64,000 nucleotides of DNA from Lederbergia citrisecunda (GTDB lineage: Bacteria; Bacillota; Bacilli; Bacillales; Bacillaceae_C): assembly GCF_018343695.1 (NCBI RefSeq), contig NZ_JAGYPJ010000001.1:2281992-2345991 (forward strand). Reading direction: 5' to 3'. Positions 1-13,538 of this stretch are shown here, one piece after another. Made by a program: the position numbers and the translations under genes. Position 1 is the first letter of the stretch, and each line of letters starts with the position of its first letter. The notes beneath the pieces were generated by a model. The model did not search any database and was not told where the DNA came from. It worked only from the letters and a program-made list of their open reading frames with translations.

Positions 1-241
1 CGGTAAAGAACATATTAAAATGTTTCCAACCCGCCCAAGGACTTTCCGCAATCCCCTTGAATATGTTGTAATCCTTAAACGCCATGATGATTCCGTACAT
101 CGGAATATAACTAAAGATAAAGACGAAGATAATGGCAGGAATTACCATCAATTGGAGTTCCCACTGACTCATCAGTCTAAAGAAGACTGATTTCTTCTTT
201 GGCACGATTACGACATTTTTATTTGCAACTGCCTTTTCCAT
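1..241 (-). CDS. ABC transporter permease, LplB-type (5' part only)
   Basis: This is the first 80 codons of an integral membrane permease; the gene runs off the left edge. After a short basic N-terminus (MEKAVANKNVVIVPKKK) the sequence reaches a hydrophobic first membrane span (QLMVIPAIIFVFIFSYIPMYG), followed by IMAFKDYN and SPWAGWKHF. This is the characteristic start of LplB/YteP-type permeases for oligosaccharide uptake. A GGGGGAG ribosome site precedes the ATG. The lipoprotein at 725-2392 on the same strand is the right kind of binding partner, but a strong terminator lies between them. Family is firm; substrate is unknown. Confidence 0.85.
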   Translation of the reverse strand, partial: MEKAVANKNVVIVPKKKSVFFRLMSQWELQLMVIPAIIFVFIFSYIPMYGIIMAFKDYNIFKGIAESPWAGWKHFNMFFT

Positions 242-660
242 AACGTCTCCCCCGATTATTTCTTGATGTTTTTGCATCTTAGCAAAATTCAAACTTAAAA
301 ACGCTTACTTTCACATATAAATAAAATGAATTGCTTGTTCAAGTTTCCTCCTTTAAAAAATTGGTGATGCATAGCGCTTACATCAAGATGTGCCAATTTT
401 CCTATTTTATTGTTTCATAGCTTAACTTTTAAATCTTTTTTATCATCCTAGTACAAAAGACCTTTACTTACTAAAGTAATAACCTTCTTTACTTTTTTAC
501 AAAAACAAAGAAAAATACTAGCAATTGTTACTAACATTTTAAACTTGGTGTAACAAATAGTCAATATGTACTTTAAAGAATTGTAGAATTTTGTTGAAAA
601 CAAAGAAATTTTGTAAAACAAAATCAGAATGATCCAAAATAAATAGTTTCTTTAAAAAGA
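242..660 (-). promoter_or_regulatory. Long leader and promoter region of the LplB-type permease
   Basis: This stretch holds no gene. At 538-567 it carries one copy of a 30-bp sequence found again, identical, at 3044-3073. On the minus strand this copy offers TTGACT, 17 bp, then TAAACT, a plausible sigma-A promoter. At 369-382 the minus strand reads TGTAAGCGCTATGC, which fits a CcpA cre site except for its last two bases, as expected for a sugar transporter. The promoter and cre are inferred from sequence only. Confidence 0.4.
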
Positions 661-712
661 GCCACATCAAACAAAGAGTGTCAGTATACTGACACTCTTT
701 GTTTGATGTGGC
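661..712 (-). terminator. 52-bp perfect palindrome, terminator of the lipoprotein gene
   Basis: Two 26-base arms (GCCACATCAAAC... and its exact complement) meet with no spacer. On the minus strand the hairpin is followed by TCTTTTTAAAG, so it works as an intrinsic terminator directly after the lipoprotein stop. The arm length is far beyond what termination needs. Confidence 0.85.
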
Positions 713-724
713 CCTTATTTACTA

Positions 725-2392
725 TTATTTACCAGCCATTCTTTCTTTATTCTCTTGCCATCTCTTAGTTTTGAATTCTAACAATTTGTCATATCCAACA
801 GCTTGAGCATCTTTTTCTGCTTGATCGAGGATTTTTATAACTTCATCATCGTTCTTCGCATGAATCGCTTTTGCTCTTGCTTCGTCAAAGATATCGTTCA
901 CACGTTGTTGGATTATTCCTTCTTCAGATTCTGGAAGTGGGTTAAGATAAACGAATTCGGTAGAGTTCGCTTGCGTTTTCCATGTAATACTCATTTGATA
1001 TCTAGTTTCCCAGTTTTGTTGTTCTTCTGGCAATGTCATTTCAAATGCTGTTTTAGATTTATCGATATAAACAGTATTTCCGACCCATTGGAAGGCATCC
1101 GTTGTATTCATCAACTTGGAAAGGCCTTCAACATCTGATAAATATTTATCAGTAAATATTGGTGCTTCTGCAATACCTTCAACAGCCTGTGTTCCTTCCC
1201 AATATAGGCCTTCTGGGCCCCAGAAAACAGTACGTTGACCTTCTGGACCTACCATCCAGTCAAGGAAAGCAAAGATTGCTTCAGGATTTTTAGCTGCTTT
1301 TGTAATAACACTTACGTTCCAGCCAAGCTGATTCCATGTTCCAGGAGTGATATTTTCTTTGTTCAATCCTTCTTTATGGATTGGCCAAATCATTTTAAGA
1401 CCTGCATCTGGATCTTGGGCTTTCAATTGTGTATGCGCAAAGCTTGCATTTTCAGTAGGACTGCTTCCTGCATAAACTGCAAATCTACCAGTAGTTACCT
1501 TCTCTTTTACTTGGTCAGACGTTTGAGTCAAAGTATCTTGGTCAATAAGTCTTTCACGATATAGCTTACTAATATATAACATTGATTCTTTGTATACAGG
1601 GTCTGCAAAGATTGATGTTAGTTTATCACCATTAGGTACAGCACGCATACCTGGGAAATTGTTAGGGTGTCCTTCTCCAAATGCGGAGTAAAGAACTTCA
1701 ATTCCATCCCCTTGGCCTGCTTCAAATGGGATAATATCAGGATATTTTTCTTTTACTTGCTTCAAGTAAGCATAAAGATCATCTGTAGTTTCAAGTTTAG
1801 GTGAACCAAGTTCTTTATAAATTTTTTCATTTACGACATAACCTGTGTTACCGTTTGGTTGTGTTGTATACCAGTTAGGGATCGTATAAATATGTCCATC
1901 TTCGGCACGAAGAATGTTAAGAGTTGATTCCCCAACCCATTCCTTAATGTTTGGATATTTGTCAATATACTCATCAAGCGGAACGAGCATATCCGCTTCA
2001 CGAAGTCTGTCCAAATCCGCATCACGTTCTAGCCAAATGACATCTGGAAGCTCGTTACCAACGATCATTGTATTGAACTTTTGTGCAGCGTTACCACCGG
2101 AGCTGATTGGCTTTACGTTAACCTTTTTGTTTTCTTTAATCCACTTTGTTGCTTCATCTTCGCCCCAGTTTGGCATTGTGTACCAGTCATAGTGACCGTA
2201 CATTGTATATTCTAATTCATCCTCTCCAAGTACAAAGCCTTCACTACTCTTACTGCCGGAATCTTTCGATCCACCTTTGTCGTCGCCTTTACTATCGCCA
2301 CCAGCACTGTTTTTTGAACAGCCGGACAGTACACTAAAGGCCATAAGCAGAGCAACTAAAGATAAAGTCAAGAACTTCATTTTGTTTCTCAT
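725..2392 (-). CDS. Extracellular sugar-binding lipoprotein (LplA/YtcQ-type)
   Basis: A 555-aa solute-binding protein of the LplA group, which captures oligosaccharides outside the cell and delivers them to LplBC-type permeases. The N-terminus has a lipoprotein signal: MRNKMK, a hydrophobic stretch, and the lipobox LSGC with the modified Cys at about residue 25, then a Ser/Gly/Lys-rich linker. The mature part is rich in Trp and acidic residues, as usual for this family. A good ribosome site (AAGGGGGA) fixes the start. It lies just after the remnant of an LplC-type permease and before a strong terminator. No ATPase gene is seen, which is normal because these systems share an MsmX-type ATPase. 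Substrate cannot be told. Confidence 0.88.
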   Translation of the reverse strand: MRNKMKFLTLSLVALLMAFSVLSGCSKNSAGGDSKGDDKGGSKDSGSKSSEGFVLGEDELEYTMYGHYDWYTMPNWGEDEATKWIKENKKVNVKPISSGGNAAQKFNTMIVGNELPDVIWLERDADLDRLREADMLVPLDEYIDKYPNIKEWVGESTLNILRAEDGHIYTIPNWYTTQPNGNTGYVVNEKIYKELGSPKLETTDDLYAYLKQVKEKYPDIIPFEAGQGDGIEVLYSAFGEGHPNNFPGMRAVPNGDKLTSIFADPVYKESMLYISKLYRERLIDQDTLTQTSDQVKEKVTTGRFAVYAGSSPTENASFAHTQLKAQDPDAGLKMIWPIHKEGLNKENITPGTWNQLGWNVSVITKAAKNPEAIFAFLDWMVGPEGQRTVFWGPEGLYWEGTQAVEGIAEAPIFTDKYLSDVEGLSKLMNTTDAFQWVGNTVYIDKSKTAFEMTLPEEQQNWETRYQMSITWKTQANSTEFVYLNPLPESEEGIIQQRVNDIFDEARAKAIHAKNDDEVIKILDQAEKDAQAVGYDKLLEFKTKRWQENKERMAGK

Positions 2393-2420
2393 TACTTTTC
2401 CCCCTTGATTATTTTTATAT

Positions 2421-2770
2421 TTAAAGCTTGCGCTTTAAAACAATTTGATTTCCCTTCAAAGAGCCGACCAATACCCCTTTAACGAAATACTTTTTGAAGA
2501 AAAGGTACACAAAGATGATCGGAAACGTTGCGACCATCATGGTCAACATCGATAGGGATTTGCTTGAACCAGATTTTAGTTTCTGCATATGTGCTACAGT
2601 CATTGAATCTGTCTGTGCCATTTGCTCCGTCTTAATGTTGGAGCTAAGAAGTTGCTGTAGCATCGTTTGGATTGGCAATAGTTTTGTTCCGAAATGTAGA
2701 TGCTCGGTGAAAACCAGTCATTCCAGTGATAAACATGTATTAGAAAAAGTCCAAATCTCCGTAGAGATCA
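2421..2770 (-). pseudogene. Decayed LplC/YtcP-type permease, C-terminal remnant
   Basis: The minus strand encodes the typical end of an LplC-type permease in two frames. First comes YHWNDWFSPSIYIS, then, after a one-base shift near 2688, LLPIQTMLQQLLSSN through to FPIIFVYLFFKKYFVKG and GSLKG at the stop. WNDWF and the YFVKG..GS.KG end are family hallmarks. Everything upstream of about 2770 is missing. Only about 100 of the usual roughly 295 residues remain, so it cannot be functional. The lipoprotein gene follows 28 bp later, as in an intact operon. Confidence 0.8.
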
Positions 2771-3043
2771 AACCACACTAAACTTTCCCTTTTCAAAAAA
2801 ATCAGTTATTAAAACGCTTTCTTTTATTCTGAAAAAATAATAGTAAAAGCTTGTCCAAATTTCCTACTCTAAAAATGAAGAGTTAAGCATGTTCATGTCG
2901 AATGTAAAATTTTTTCAAGTTTCATAGTTTCGACATGAAATCCCTTTCAAGAATCCTGACAGCAAAACTTTTACATAAATTGCAATAAAATATTCTATTT
3001 TTTGACAAGAATTCTGTAAATTACTAATAATTGTTATTATCAG

Positions 3044-3073
3044 TTTAAACTTGGTGTAACAAATAGTCAATAT
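3044..3073 (-). promoter_or_regulatory. Second copy of the 30-bp promoter-region repeat
   Basis: Identical over 30 bases to 538-567, with weaker similarity further downstream in both copies (for example aacgctttc against aacgcttac and the ttcaagtttcctcc-like stretch). It faces the permease remnant and the lipoprotein gene and probably drives the latter. The interval 2771-3043 holds no gene, only this AT-rich leader. Confidence 0.5.
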
Positions 3074-3096
3074 ATTTTTAAAAATGAAAATACAAA

Positions 3097-3137
3097 AACG
3101 CAAGGACTTTAGGCATTATTGCCTAAGACCTTGCGTT
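3097..3137 (-). terminator. Terminator after smpB
   Basis: AACGCAAGG and CCTTGCGTT arms, with a further paired stretch around TTAGGC and GCCTAA, followed by TTTTTG on the minus strand. It lies 24 bp past the smpB stop. In Bacillus subtilis the tmRNA gene ssrA follows smpB; no tmRNA-like sequence is seen here. Confidence 0.85.
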
Positions 3138-3160
3138 ATAACTAGTAATCGATATCGATA

Positions 3161-3628
3161 TTACATTTTTTGTCTTTCTCGGAAAGCTCTCTCTATATCG
3201 CGTTTCGCTTCTTTTTGTTTTAAATCCTCACGTTTATCATATTTCTTTTTCCCTTTTCCGAGTCCTATTAATATTTTTGCAAAACCATCTTTTAAATATA
3301 TTTTCAAAGGAATGATAGAGTATCCTTGCTCTTTTGATTCCCCAATCAGCTTATTGATTTCCTTACGATGTAATAATAACTTTCTTGTTCTAAGTGGGTC
3401 ATGGTTGTAACGGTTTCCTTGTTCATATGGACTAATATGGGCATTATGTAAAAATAATTCACCATTTTGTATTCTTGCAAAAGAGTCCCTAATATTTGCC
3501 TTTCCCGCTCGAATAGATTTTATTTCAGTACCTTGAAGGACAATCCCTGCTTCGTACGTATCTTCAATAAAATAGTCGTGGTGTGCCTTTTTATTTTGGG
3601 CAACTAACTTTCCTGCTCCTTTTGGCAT
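3161..3628 (-). CDS. smpB: SsrA-binding protein SmpB
   Basis: SmpB binds tmRNA and brings it to stalled ribosomes for trans-translation. The 155-aa reading [15 protein letters not shown]... contains the family core ([48 protein letters not shown]) and the basic tail ending in RERQKM. I chose the ATG at 3628 rather than the in-frame ATG 21 bases upstream because AAGGGGGA sits just before it. It follows rnr, the usual Bacillus partner. Confidence 0.95.
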   Translation of the reverse strand: MPKGAGKLVAQNKKAHHDYFIEDTYEAGIVLQGTEIKSIRAGKANIRDSFARIQNGELFLHNAHISPYEQGNRYNHDPLRTRKLLLHRKEINKLIGESKEQGYSIIPLKIYLKDGFAKILIGLGKGKKKYDKREDLKQKEAKRDIERAFRERQKM

Positions 3629-3727
3629 TGTTTTTCCCCCTTGGTTCACTGAATTCGTCTTATATTATACATGAAATTGAAAAAGGTTAGAAGTAACTTC
3701 CAACCTTTTAGGATTCCATTGCGCTTA

Positions 3728-6064
3728 TTAACGCTTGCCTCTACTACGCTTTTTCCGATTTTTAGCTGGTGAATTTTCGTAGGATTTTTTCTTATTCTTT
3801 CTAGGCGGTCTTGTAGACCATTCCCCATCTTCGATTGATCCTTGAGGACCTTTAGATGGTGATTTAGAATTTTTCTCTGATTTAAGTTTAACAATTTTCG
3901 TTTGTGGAGTTTCATCATTACGTCTACGATTTTTTTTCATTCCCACAATTTCAAAATCAATATCATGTTCTTCTTTATTTACTTTGATGACACGAACTGT
4001 AATTTCATCGCCGATCCTGAAAATATTACCAGTCCGCTCGCCAATCATCGCCAAGTGGCGTTCATCGTAACGATAATAGTCATCCGTCATATAACTGACA
4101 TGTACAAGACCTTCAATCGTGTTAGGAAGTTCAACAAACATACCAAAATTCGTTACAGAGCTTATGATCCCATCGAACTCTTCGCCGATTTTATCTTCCA
4201 TAAATTCTGCCTTTTTCATTTCATCTGTATCACGTTCAGCATCTACAGCACGACGCTCACGCTTTGAAGAATGGTCAGCAATCTCAGAAAGCTGTGCCTG
4301 CCATTTTGCACGAGTAGCCTCGTCCAACTTTCCTTCGATTAAATAAGTGCGGATTAATCTATGCACGATTAAATCCGGATATCTACGAATTGGAGATGTA
4401 AAATGGGTATAAAATTTTGTAGATAACCCAAAGTGCCCTATACTTTCCGGATTATATTTAGCTTGTTGCATTGATCGCAACATAACAGTCGAAATTACCA
4501 TTTCTTCCGGCTTACCTTCCACCGTTTCAATTATTTCTTGCAACGCTCTTGGGTGGACGGAGTTAGCTGTTCCACGAACTACTAGGCCAAAATTTGTGAT
4601 AAATTCAAAAAATCGATGTAGTTTCTCTTCCTTTGGGTCTTCGTGAATTCGATAAATGAAAGGAACATCTAACCAGTGAAAATGCTCGGCTATTGTTTCG
4701 TTTGCCACTAACATGAATTCTTCAATGATTCTTTCTCCAATAGATCGTTCTCTTATTAAAACGTCTGTTGGCTTTCCCTCGTCATCCACAATTACTTTTG
4801 CCTCTTTAAAATCAAAATCAATTGCGCCACGTTTCATTCTTTTTGTTTGTAAAATTCCTTGCAATTCTTCCATCAATTCAAACATCGGTACAAGTGGTTC
4901 GTATTTCGCCCTTAGCTCCTCATCTTTATTAATCAAAATATGATTAACATCAGAGTACGTCATCCGCTCCGTTGTTTTAATAACGCTTTGGAAAATCTCA
5001 TGGTTGACGACTTCTCCATGATTGTTGATTTCCATTTCACAAGAGAGTGTAAAACGGTCGACTTTTGGATTGAGTGAACAAATCCCATTAGATAAGCGAT
5101 GAGGAATCATCGGTATGACGCGATCGACTAAATAAACACTTGTACCACGTTCAAACGCTTCTCGATCAATAGGAGAACCTTCTTTTACATAATGACTCAC
5201 ATCTGCAATATGAACACCAAGCTTGTAATTCCCATTATCCAATTTAGTTAACATCACAGCATCATCCAAATCCTTAGCATCTGCTCCGTCAATCGTTACA
5301 ATGACTTCATTACGTAAATCACGCCGATTTGGTATATCATTTTCATCTACTGTATCAGGGTTACTATTAGCATGTTCCAATACTTCCTCAGGAAACGCGA
5401 GTGGAAGTCCATGCTGATGAATAATCGATAAAATATCGACGCCTGGATCATTTTTATGGCCTAAAATTTGAATGATTTCGCCTTCAGCATTTTTTCGTTC
5501 TTCAGGAAATGCCGTAATCTTGACGACTACTTTATGCCCCTCAATGGCACCCATACTTGCATTTTTCGGAATAAAAATATCATCGGCAATTTTCTTATCA
5601 TCGGGAATGACAAAACCAAAATTACGACTTTCAACATATGTACCAACGACTTCCTCAGATCCACGTTTTAATATTCGAATGACTGCTCCTTCACGTCGCG
5701 AGCCAGATGTATCATTGGCAACTCTCACTAAAACACTATCACCGTGCATAGCACCATTTTTTTCATGAGGTGGAATGAAAATATCGTCGAGACCCACTTC
5801 GTCTGGTATAAGGAAAGCGAACCCTTTTGCATGTCCAGAAAGTGTACCGCGAACAAGATTCATTTTTTCTGGGAGACCATAGCGATTACTTCTCGTCCTT
5901 ACAACAAGTCCCTTTTCCTCCATTTGCACAAGCGCTTTTACAAGATTTTTAAATTCACTCGCATCCGTAATTTCAAATGCTTCTTCCAATTCTTGTACTG
6001 TAAGTGGTTTATACGCTTCTTCTTTCATATATGATAAAATTTTTTCGAAATCCAGTTCTTCCAT
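3728..6064 (-). CDS. rnr: Ribonuclease R
   Basis: A 778-aa 3'-5' exoribonuclease that degrades structured RNA and works with trans-translation on mRNA. Order of domains: N-terminal winged helix (about 1-70), two cold-shock domains, the RNB catalytic domain with the acidic cluster in [15 protein letters not shown], and [11 protein letters not shown] near its end. An S1 domain follows ([19 protein letters not shown]), then a Lys/Arg-rich tail. AAGGAGG precedes the start. It lies between est and smpB, the canonical order. Confidence 0.96.
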   Translation of the reverse strand: MEELDFEKILSYMKEEAYKPLTVQELEEAFEITDASEFKNLVKALVQMEEKGLVVRTRSNRYGLPEKMNLVRGTLSGHAKGFAFLIPDEVGLDDIFIPPHEKNGAMHGDSVLVRVANDTSGSRREGAVIRILKRGSEEVVGTYVESRNFGFVIPDDKKIADDIFIPKNASMGAIEGHKVVVKITAFPEERKNAEGEIIQILGHKNDPGVDILSIIHQHGLPLAFPEEVLEHANSNPDTVDENDIPNRRDLRNEVIVTIDGADAKDLDDAVMLTKLDNGNYKLGVHIADVSHYVKEGSPIDREAFERGTSVYLVDRVIPMIPHRLSNGICSLNPKVDRFTLSCEMEINNHGEVVNHEIFQSVIKTTERMTYSDVNHILINKDEELRAKYEPLVPMFELMEELQGILQTKRMKRGAIDFDFKEAKVIVDDEGKPTDVLIRERSIGERIIEEFMLVANETIAEHFHWLDVPFIYRIHEDPKEEKLHRFFEFITNFGLVVRGTANSVHPRALQEIIETVEGKPEEMVISTVMLRSMQQAKYNPESIGHFGLSTKFYTHFTSPIRRYPDLIVHRLIRTYLIEGKLDEATRAKWQAQLSEIADHSSKRERRAVDAERDTDEMKKAEFMEDKIGEEFDGIISSVTNFGMFVELPNTIEGLVHVSYMTDDYYRYDERHLAMIGERTGNIFRIGDEITVRVIKVNKEEHDIDFEIVGMKKNRRRNDETPQTKIVKLKSEKNSKSPSKGPQGSIEDGEWSTRPPRKNKKKSYENSPAKNRKKRSRGKR

Positions 6065-6085
6065 CCTTCTGTCCTCCTTGTACGA

Positions 6086-6832
6086 CTATACAGACCAGTC
6101 AAGCCCGTCTAAAAAATGCAGTATATCTTCATGCAGCATATCTTTCTCCGGTCCAAGTGTAATGACATGCCCCGAGTGTTCGTACCATTTAATGTCTTTA
6201 TGTGCAGATTCAGCTTCTTCATAAATAATATTTGCACTATTTTCGTTAATCATGTTATCGTTTCGTGCTTGAACTACGAAAAGAGGCGCATAAGTCATGT
6301 CAACGTTTTTGCGAACTCCAGCGATTAAATCTTGAAGTGATTTTAACGTATTCATCGGTGTCTTTTGGAAATGCTTCATTTCTTCAGCGATTTGTTCTTC
6401 CGACTTTCCTTCGAACCGTTTATATTCCTTAGCATAATCTAAAATACCTTCGTACATGACTTCTTCACTTTTAATATACATAGGTGCACACATTGGAATT
6501 ATTCCCTTTACAGGTACAGTGTAACCTAGTTTCAAAGAAAAAACCCCGCCTAATGAAAGACCTGCGACTGCAATTTCTTCATATCCCTTTTCTTTTAAAA
6601 ATTGATAGCCGTCCATCACATCTTTCCACCAATCATCTGGACCAGTATGAACTAATTGTTCTGGTGGGACTCCATGGCCTTTATATTGTGTTGCATGACT
6701 TGTGTATCCATTTTTTTCAAGAAAGCGACCGAGCATTCTCACATCTGCGCTATTTCCTGTAAATCCATGTAGTAAAAGAACTGCTCTCTTCCCTGCTTCA
6801 AACGTAAAAGGCTGAGGCGGTTTTATTTTCAT
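6086..6832 (-). CDS. est: Carboxylesterase, Est30/YvaK family
   Basis: A 248-aa alpha/beta hydrolase that cleaves short carboxyl esters. The oxyanion region LLLHGFTG, the nucleophile elbow GLSLGG (Ser93), the acid in VVQARNDNM (Asp192) and the base in HSGHVI (His222) are all present. Length and position, ahead of rnr and behind secG, match the conserved Bacillus gene yvaK. The physiological substrate is not known for the family. Confidence 0.92.
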   Translation of the reverse strand: MKIKPPQPFTFEAGKRAVLLLHGFTGNSADVRMLGRFLEKNGYTSHATQYKGHGVPPEQLVHTGPDDWWKDVMDGYQFLKEKGYEEIAVAGLSLGGVFSLKLGYTVPVKGIIPMCAPMYIKSEEVMYEGILDYAKEYKRFEGKSEEQIAEEMKHFQKTPMNTLKSLQDLIAGVRKNVDMTYAPLFVVQARNDNMINENSANIIYEEAESAHKDIKWYEHSGHVITLGPEKDMLHEDILHFLDGLDWSV

Positions 6833-6945
6833 TTTGTAACACCTGCTATTCTAGTTAGTTAATATAGTTTATTTTTATCAAAGTGTCGGGGAACAATCCA
6901 GAAATATGATTTTAGCTGGTTTTTAGTTTACCCTGCTCGAATTCA

Positions 6946-7140
6946 TTCCGAGAACAAAATAAGAGATTTGGCACTTTTCTTTCCCGCATTGGACCGTTCC
7001 GAGAACGAAATCCGAGATCTGTCACAATTCTTTCCTGCATTGGACTGATTCGGGAACGAAATCCCAGGTTTGTCATTTTTCCTTCTCGTATTATCCGTAT
7101 CGAGTACGAATTCCAGCTATCTGTTTTCATTTCTCGCACT
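6946..7140. repeat. Intergenic tandem repeat, unit 51-52 bp, about 4 diverged copies
   Basis: The 361-bp gap between est and secG is mostly a diverged tandem array. Each unit begins near TTCCGAGAACGAAATCCGAG, continues with a GTCAC...TTCTTTC stretch and ends with GCATTGGACTG. Copies start at about 6946, 6997, 7049 and 7097. One frame is open across it by chance because the unit is near a multiple of three; the repeated RSRN peptide is an artefact of the repeat. No function is known to me. Confidence 0.7.
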
Positions 7141-7159
7141 TAACCCTAAAAAAAAGAAA

Positions 7160-7186
7160 AACCCGGCCTCATTTTAAGACCAGGTT
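7160..7186 (-). terminator. Terminator after secG
   Basis: AACCTGGTC and GGCCGGGTT arms with a short loop, followed on the minus strand by TTTTTCTTTTTTT. It lies just past the secG stop. Confidence 0.8.
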
Positions 7187-7193
7187 ACATTCT

Positions 7194-7430
7194 TTATACT
7201 GAAAGAAATGAAACAGCAATCGTTAAAAGGAAAAACAATACGGACAACACGACAGTAATACGATGGAGAATAAGATCCATTCCGCGCGCCTTTTGCTTTC
7301 CAAATAGTTGCTCCGCTCCACCGGAAATTGCTCCAGAAAGTCCAGCGCTTTTTCCTGACTGTAATAAAACAACACCAATAAGTCCAATAGAAACAATAAT
7401 TAATAAAGTGATTGCTAATGTATGCAACAT
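7194..7430 (-). CDS. secG: Preprotein translocase subunit SecG
   Basis: A 78-aa membrane protein of the SecYEG channel that stimulates protein export. Two membrane spans ([17 protein letters not shown] and [18 protein letters not shown]) flank the conserved loop [27 protein letters not shown] chose the ATG at 7430, with GGGGG 11 bases upstream, over an in-frame GTG 12 bases earlier that would overlap the ribosome site. Position after eno and before est is conserved in Bacillus. Confidence 0.95.
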   Translation of the reverse strand: MLHTLAITLLIIVSIGLIGVVLLQSGKSAGLSGAISGGAEQLFGKQKARGMDLILHRITVVLSVLFFLLTIAVSFLSV

Positions 7431-7516
7431 TTTAACGTACACCCCCTGGAACGAACATAAGAAGATACAATAAATGTATCACAAATATATACAATTGTAC
7501 AAGAGCTAAAAAGAAA

Positions 7517-7538
7517 GAGCCAGTTTGAAAACTGGCCC
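7517..7538 (-). terminator. Terminator after eno
   Basis: GGCCAG and CTGGCT arms around TTTTCAAA, followed by CTTTCTTTTT on the minus strand. It marks the end of the glycolytic operon. Confidence 0.85.
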
Positions 7539-7549
7539 TATCTCATGGA

Positions 7550-8851
<1,302 letters not shown>

Positions 8852-8873
8852 TTAATAATATTTTTTAGAATAA

Positions 8874-10411
8874 TTACTTCTCAATTAGTGTAGTTCCTGT
8901 CATTTCTTTCGGCTTATCTAAATTCAATAAATCAAGTATTGTTGGAGCTAGATCGGCAAGAATCCCGCCATCTCTTACTTTTACATCATTTTGGGTGATG
9001 ATAACAGGTACAGGATTAGTTGTATGAGCCGTCATTGGATTCCCTTCAAGCGTGACCACTTCATCTGAATTTCCGTGATCTGCTGTAATGATGGCAGCTC
9101 CGCCTTTTGAAAGGATTAAGTCCACAATTTTTCCAAGGCATTCGTCAACTGTTTCAATCGCTTTTATAGTCGGTTCAAGCATTCCAGAGTGACCAACCAT
9201 ATCTGGATTGGCAAAATTCAAGATAATCGCATCAAATCGATCATCTTCAATTTGTTCACATAGAGCCTTAGTCACTTCATACGCGCTCATTTCTGGCTGT
9301 AGGTCGTAGGTAGCAACTTTTGGAGAATTAATTAAAATTCTTTGTTCTCCAGGGAATGGTTCTTCTCTTCCACCATTCATAAAAAAGGTAACGTGTGGAT
9401 ATTTTTCCGTTTCAGCAATTCTTAGTTGTGATAGCCCATTGTCTGATATTACTTGACCCAAGGTTTGATCAAGATTAACCGTTCTGAATGCTACATAGCC
9501 GTCCACAGTTTCAGAAAAATGGGTCATACAAACAAAGTAGAGGTTTTTAGGATAGTTTTCTCCTCTATTAAACGCTGTAAACTCTTTGTTTGTAAAAACA
9601 TTGGAAAGTTGTATCGCACGATCAGGACGGAAATTATAAAAAATGACCGCATCTTCATCATCTACAGTGGCAATAGGCTTTCCATTGTCATCAATCATCA
9701 CAGAAGGAATAACGAATTCATCAAAGATTCCATGATTGTATGAGTCTTTTACCAAATCCATTGGATCTGAATAAACCGGGCCTTCTCCGTATGCCATTGT
9801 ACGGTAGGCTTTTTCTACACGATCCCAACGTTTATCCCTATCCATTGAATAGAAACGTCCGGAAATGGTAGCAAATTGGCCAACACCATATTCTTTTATT
9901 TTGTCCTGTGTTTCTTTTAAATATTTTTCAGCTGATTGCGGACTAACATCACGACCGTCTAAAATGGCATGAATAAAGACATCTTTCACACCTTCGTCGG
10001 CAGCTAGCTTCAAAAGTGCCCATAGATGGCTTATATGACTATGAACTCCACCATCGGAAAGCAAGCCGAAAAGATGTAATTTCTTTCCTGTTTTCTTCAC
10101 ATGCTCGATAGCTTGAAGAAAAGTATCATTTTTTTCAAACTCACCGTTGCGGATGGCGATATTTACACGTGTCAAGCTTTGATACACAATTCGTCCTGCA
10201 CCAATGTTTAAATGTCCTACCTCGGAGTTTCCCATTTGTCCTTCCGGTAGACCTACCGCTTCACCACATGCCGTAAGTTGATTATGAGGATACGTATTCC
10301 AGTAACGATCGAAATTAGGCTTTTTCGCTTGAGCTACAGCATTCCCCATCGTTTCTTTACGACAGCCAAATCCATCAAGGATGATTAGTGCCACAGGTGC
10401 TTTTTTGCTCA

Positions 10412-10412
<1 letters not shown>
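8874..10412 (-). CDS. gpmI: 2,3-bisphosphoglycerate-independent phosphoglycerate mutase
   Basis: Interconverts 3- and 2-phosphoglycerate using two Mn ions, an alkaline-phosphatase superfamily enzyme (called pgm in B. subtilis). The 512 aa include [23 protein letters not shown] with the phosphorylated Ser, [23 protein letters not shown] and the [10 protein letters not shown] metal site. Its start overlaps the tpiA stop (TAATG), implying translational coupling. Confidence 0.98.
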
Positions 10413-11182
<770 letters not shown>

Positions 11183-12367
11183 CTATTTATCATCCAATGC
11201 AGCGACACCAGGTAATACTTTCCCTTCCATGAACTCAAGAGAAGCACCGCCACCTGTAGAAATATGACTCATTTGATCAGCTAGTCCAAATTGTTCTACC
11301 GCTGCCGCTGAGTCACCGCCTCCAATGACAGAGTATGTATCTTTAGCTTCTGCAAGTGCTTCAGCAATGGCTTTCGTTCCATTTGCAAATGGTTCCAACT
11401 CGAATACACCCATTGGTCCATTCCAAATAACTAGCTTAGATTCCTGAATCACTTTTTTATAAAGTTCCCGAGTTTTTGGACCGATATCCAAAGCTTCCCA
11501 GTCTGATGGGATTTCTTCAATGGATACGATTTGTGTATTGGCATTTACTGAAAAATCATCGGCAATAACTACATCAACTGGCATGTAAAAATTAACGCCT
11601 TTTTCTTTCGCTTTTGCGATAAAAGAATTAGCAAGATCGATTTTATCTTCTTCTAATAGTGACTTACCTACTTCATGGCCTTGAGCTTTAATAAACGTAT
11701 AAGCAAGTCCTCCGCCAATAATAAGATTATCAACTTTTTCAAGGAGATTGTAGATAACGCCAATTTTATCTTTAACTTTTGCACCGCCAATGATGGCTGT
11801 AAATGGGCGTTCAGGATTGGAAAGAGCTTTTCCGAGAACCTCTAATTCCTTATCCATTAAGAATCCTGCTGCTGATGGAAGAAACTTTGCAATTCCTTCT
11901 GTTGAGGCATGGGCACGATGTGCGGCTCCAAAAGCATCATTGACGTATACATCTGCTAACTCAGCAAATGCTTTTGCTAGTTCAGGATCATTTTTTTCTT
12001 CGCCTGGATAGAAACGAACATTTTCAAGTAAAATAACGTCCCCTTCTTGCAAGCTAGAAATTTGTTCTTTTACATTTTCTCCAAATGCTTCATCAGCTTT
12101 CGCTACTTTTTTATTCAATAATTCACTAAGTCGAGTTGCAACTGGAGTAAGCCTTAGTTCTTCTTTTACTTCACCTTTTGGTCTTCCAAGGTGACTCGCC
12201 AAAATGACGATAGCGCCTTGCTCCGATAAATATTGGATAGTAGGCAACGCCGCTCTGATCCGTGTATCATCTGTTACTTTTCCATCACTCATTGGAACGT
12301 TGAAGTCTACTCGACAAAATACACGTTTCCCTTTTACGTCAATATCTTTAATTGATTTTTTCTCCAT
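11183..12367 (-). CDS. pgk: Phosphoglycerate kinase
   Basis: Transfers phosphate from 1,3-bisphosphoglycerate to ADP. The 394 aa have the signature RVDFNVPM, the substrate-binding SHLGRPKG, the AAHRAHAST loop and the nucleotide-site GGGDSAAA. Length is exactly as in B. subtilis. A weak hairpin separates it from gapA upstream, while tpiA follows after 15 bp. Confidence 0.98.
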   Translation of the reverse strand: MEKKSIKDIDVKGKRVFCRVDFNVPMSDGKVTDDTRIRAALPTIQYLSEQGAIVILASHLGRPKGEVKEELRLTPVATRLSELLNKKVAKADEAFGENVKEQISSLQEGDVILLENVRFYPGEEKNDPELAKAFAELADVYVNDAFGAAHRAHASTEGIAKFLPSAAGFLMDKELEVLGKALSNPERPFTAIIGGAKVKDKIGVIYNLLEKVDNLIIGGGLAYTFIKAQGHEVGKSLLEEDKIDLANSFIAKAKEKGVNFYMPVDVVIADDFSVNANTQIVSIEEIPSDWEALDIGPKTRELYKKVIQESKLVIWNGPMGVFELEPFANGTKAIAEALAEAKDTYSVIGGGDSAAAVEQFGLADQMSHISTGGGASLEFMEGKVLPGVAALDDK

Positions 12368-12403
12368 CGCGCTATCCTCCTTATTTCACTATGAAAAAAG
12401 AGA

Positions 12404-12424
12404 GGGGATTGGATCCCGCTCCCC
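12404..12424 (-). terminator. Weak hairpin between gapA and pgk
   Basis: GGGGA and TCCCC arms, then TCTCTTTTTTC on the minus strand. The stem is short, so it likely terminates only part of the transcripts. This fits the known excess of gapA message over downstream glycolytic message in Bacillus. The effect here is inferred. Confidence 0.5.
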
Positions 12425-12475
12425 ATTTTCCATTATAAGTCTCACACTGAGAATTTCCAATGATTCGTGTGTTTC

Positions 12476-13510
<1,035 letters not shown>

Positions 13511-13538
13511 TTATTTTATTTTTGGCTCTGATACACTT

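Noticed and set aside
6912-7139. 75-codon open frame on the minus strand with repeated RSRN peptides
   Set aside because: It runs through a tandem DNA repeat of near 51 bp, a multiple of three, and has no ribosome site; treated as a by-product of the repeat.
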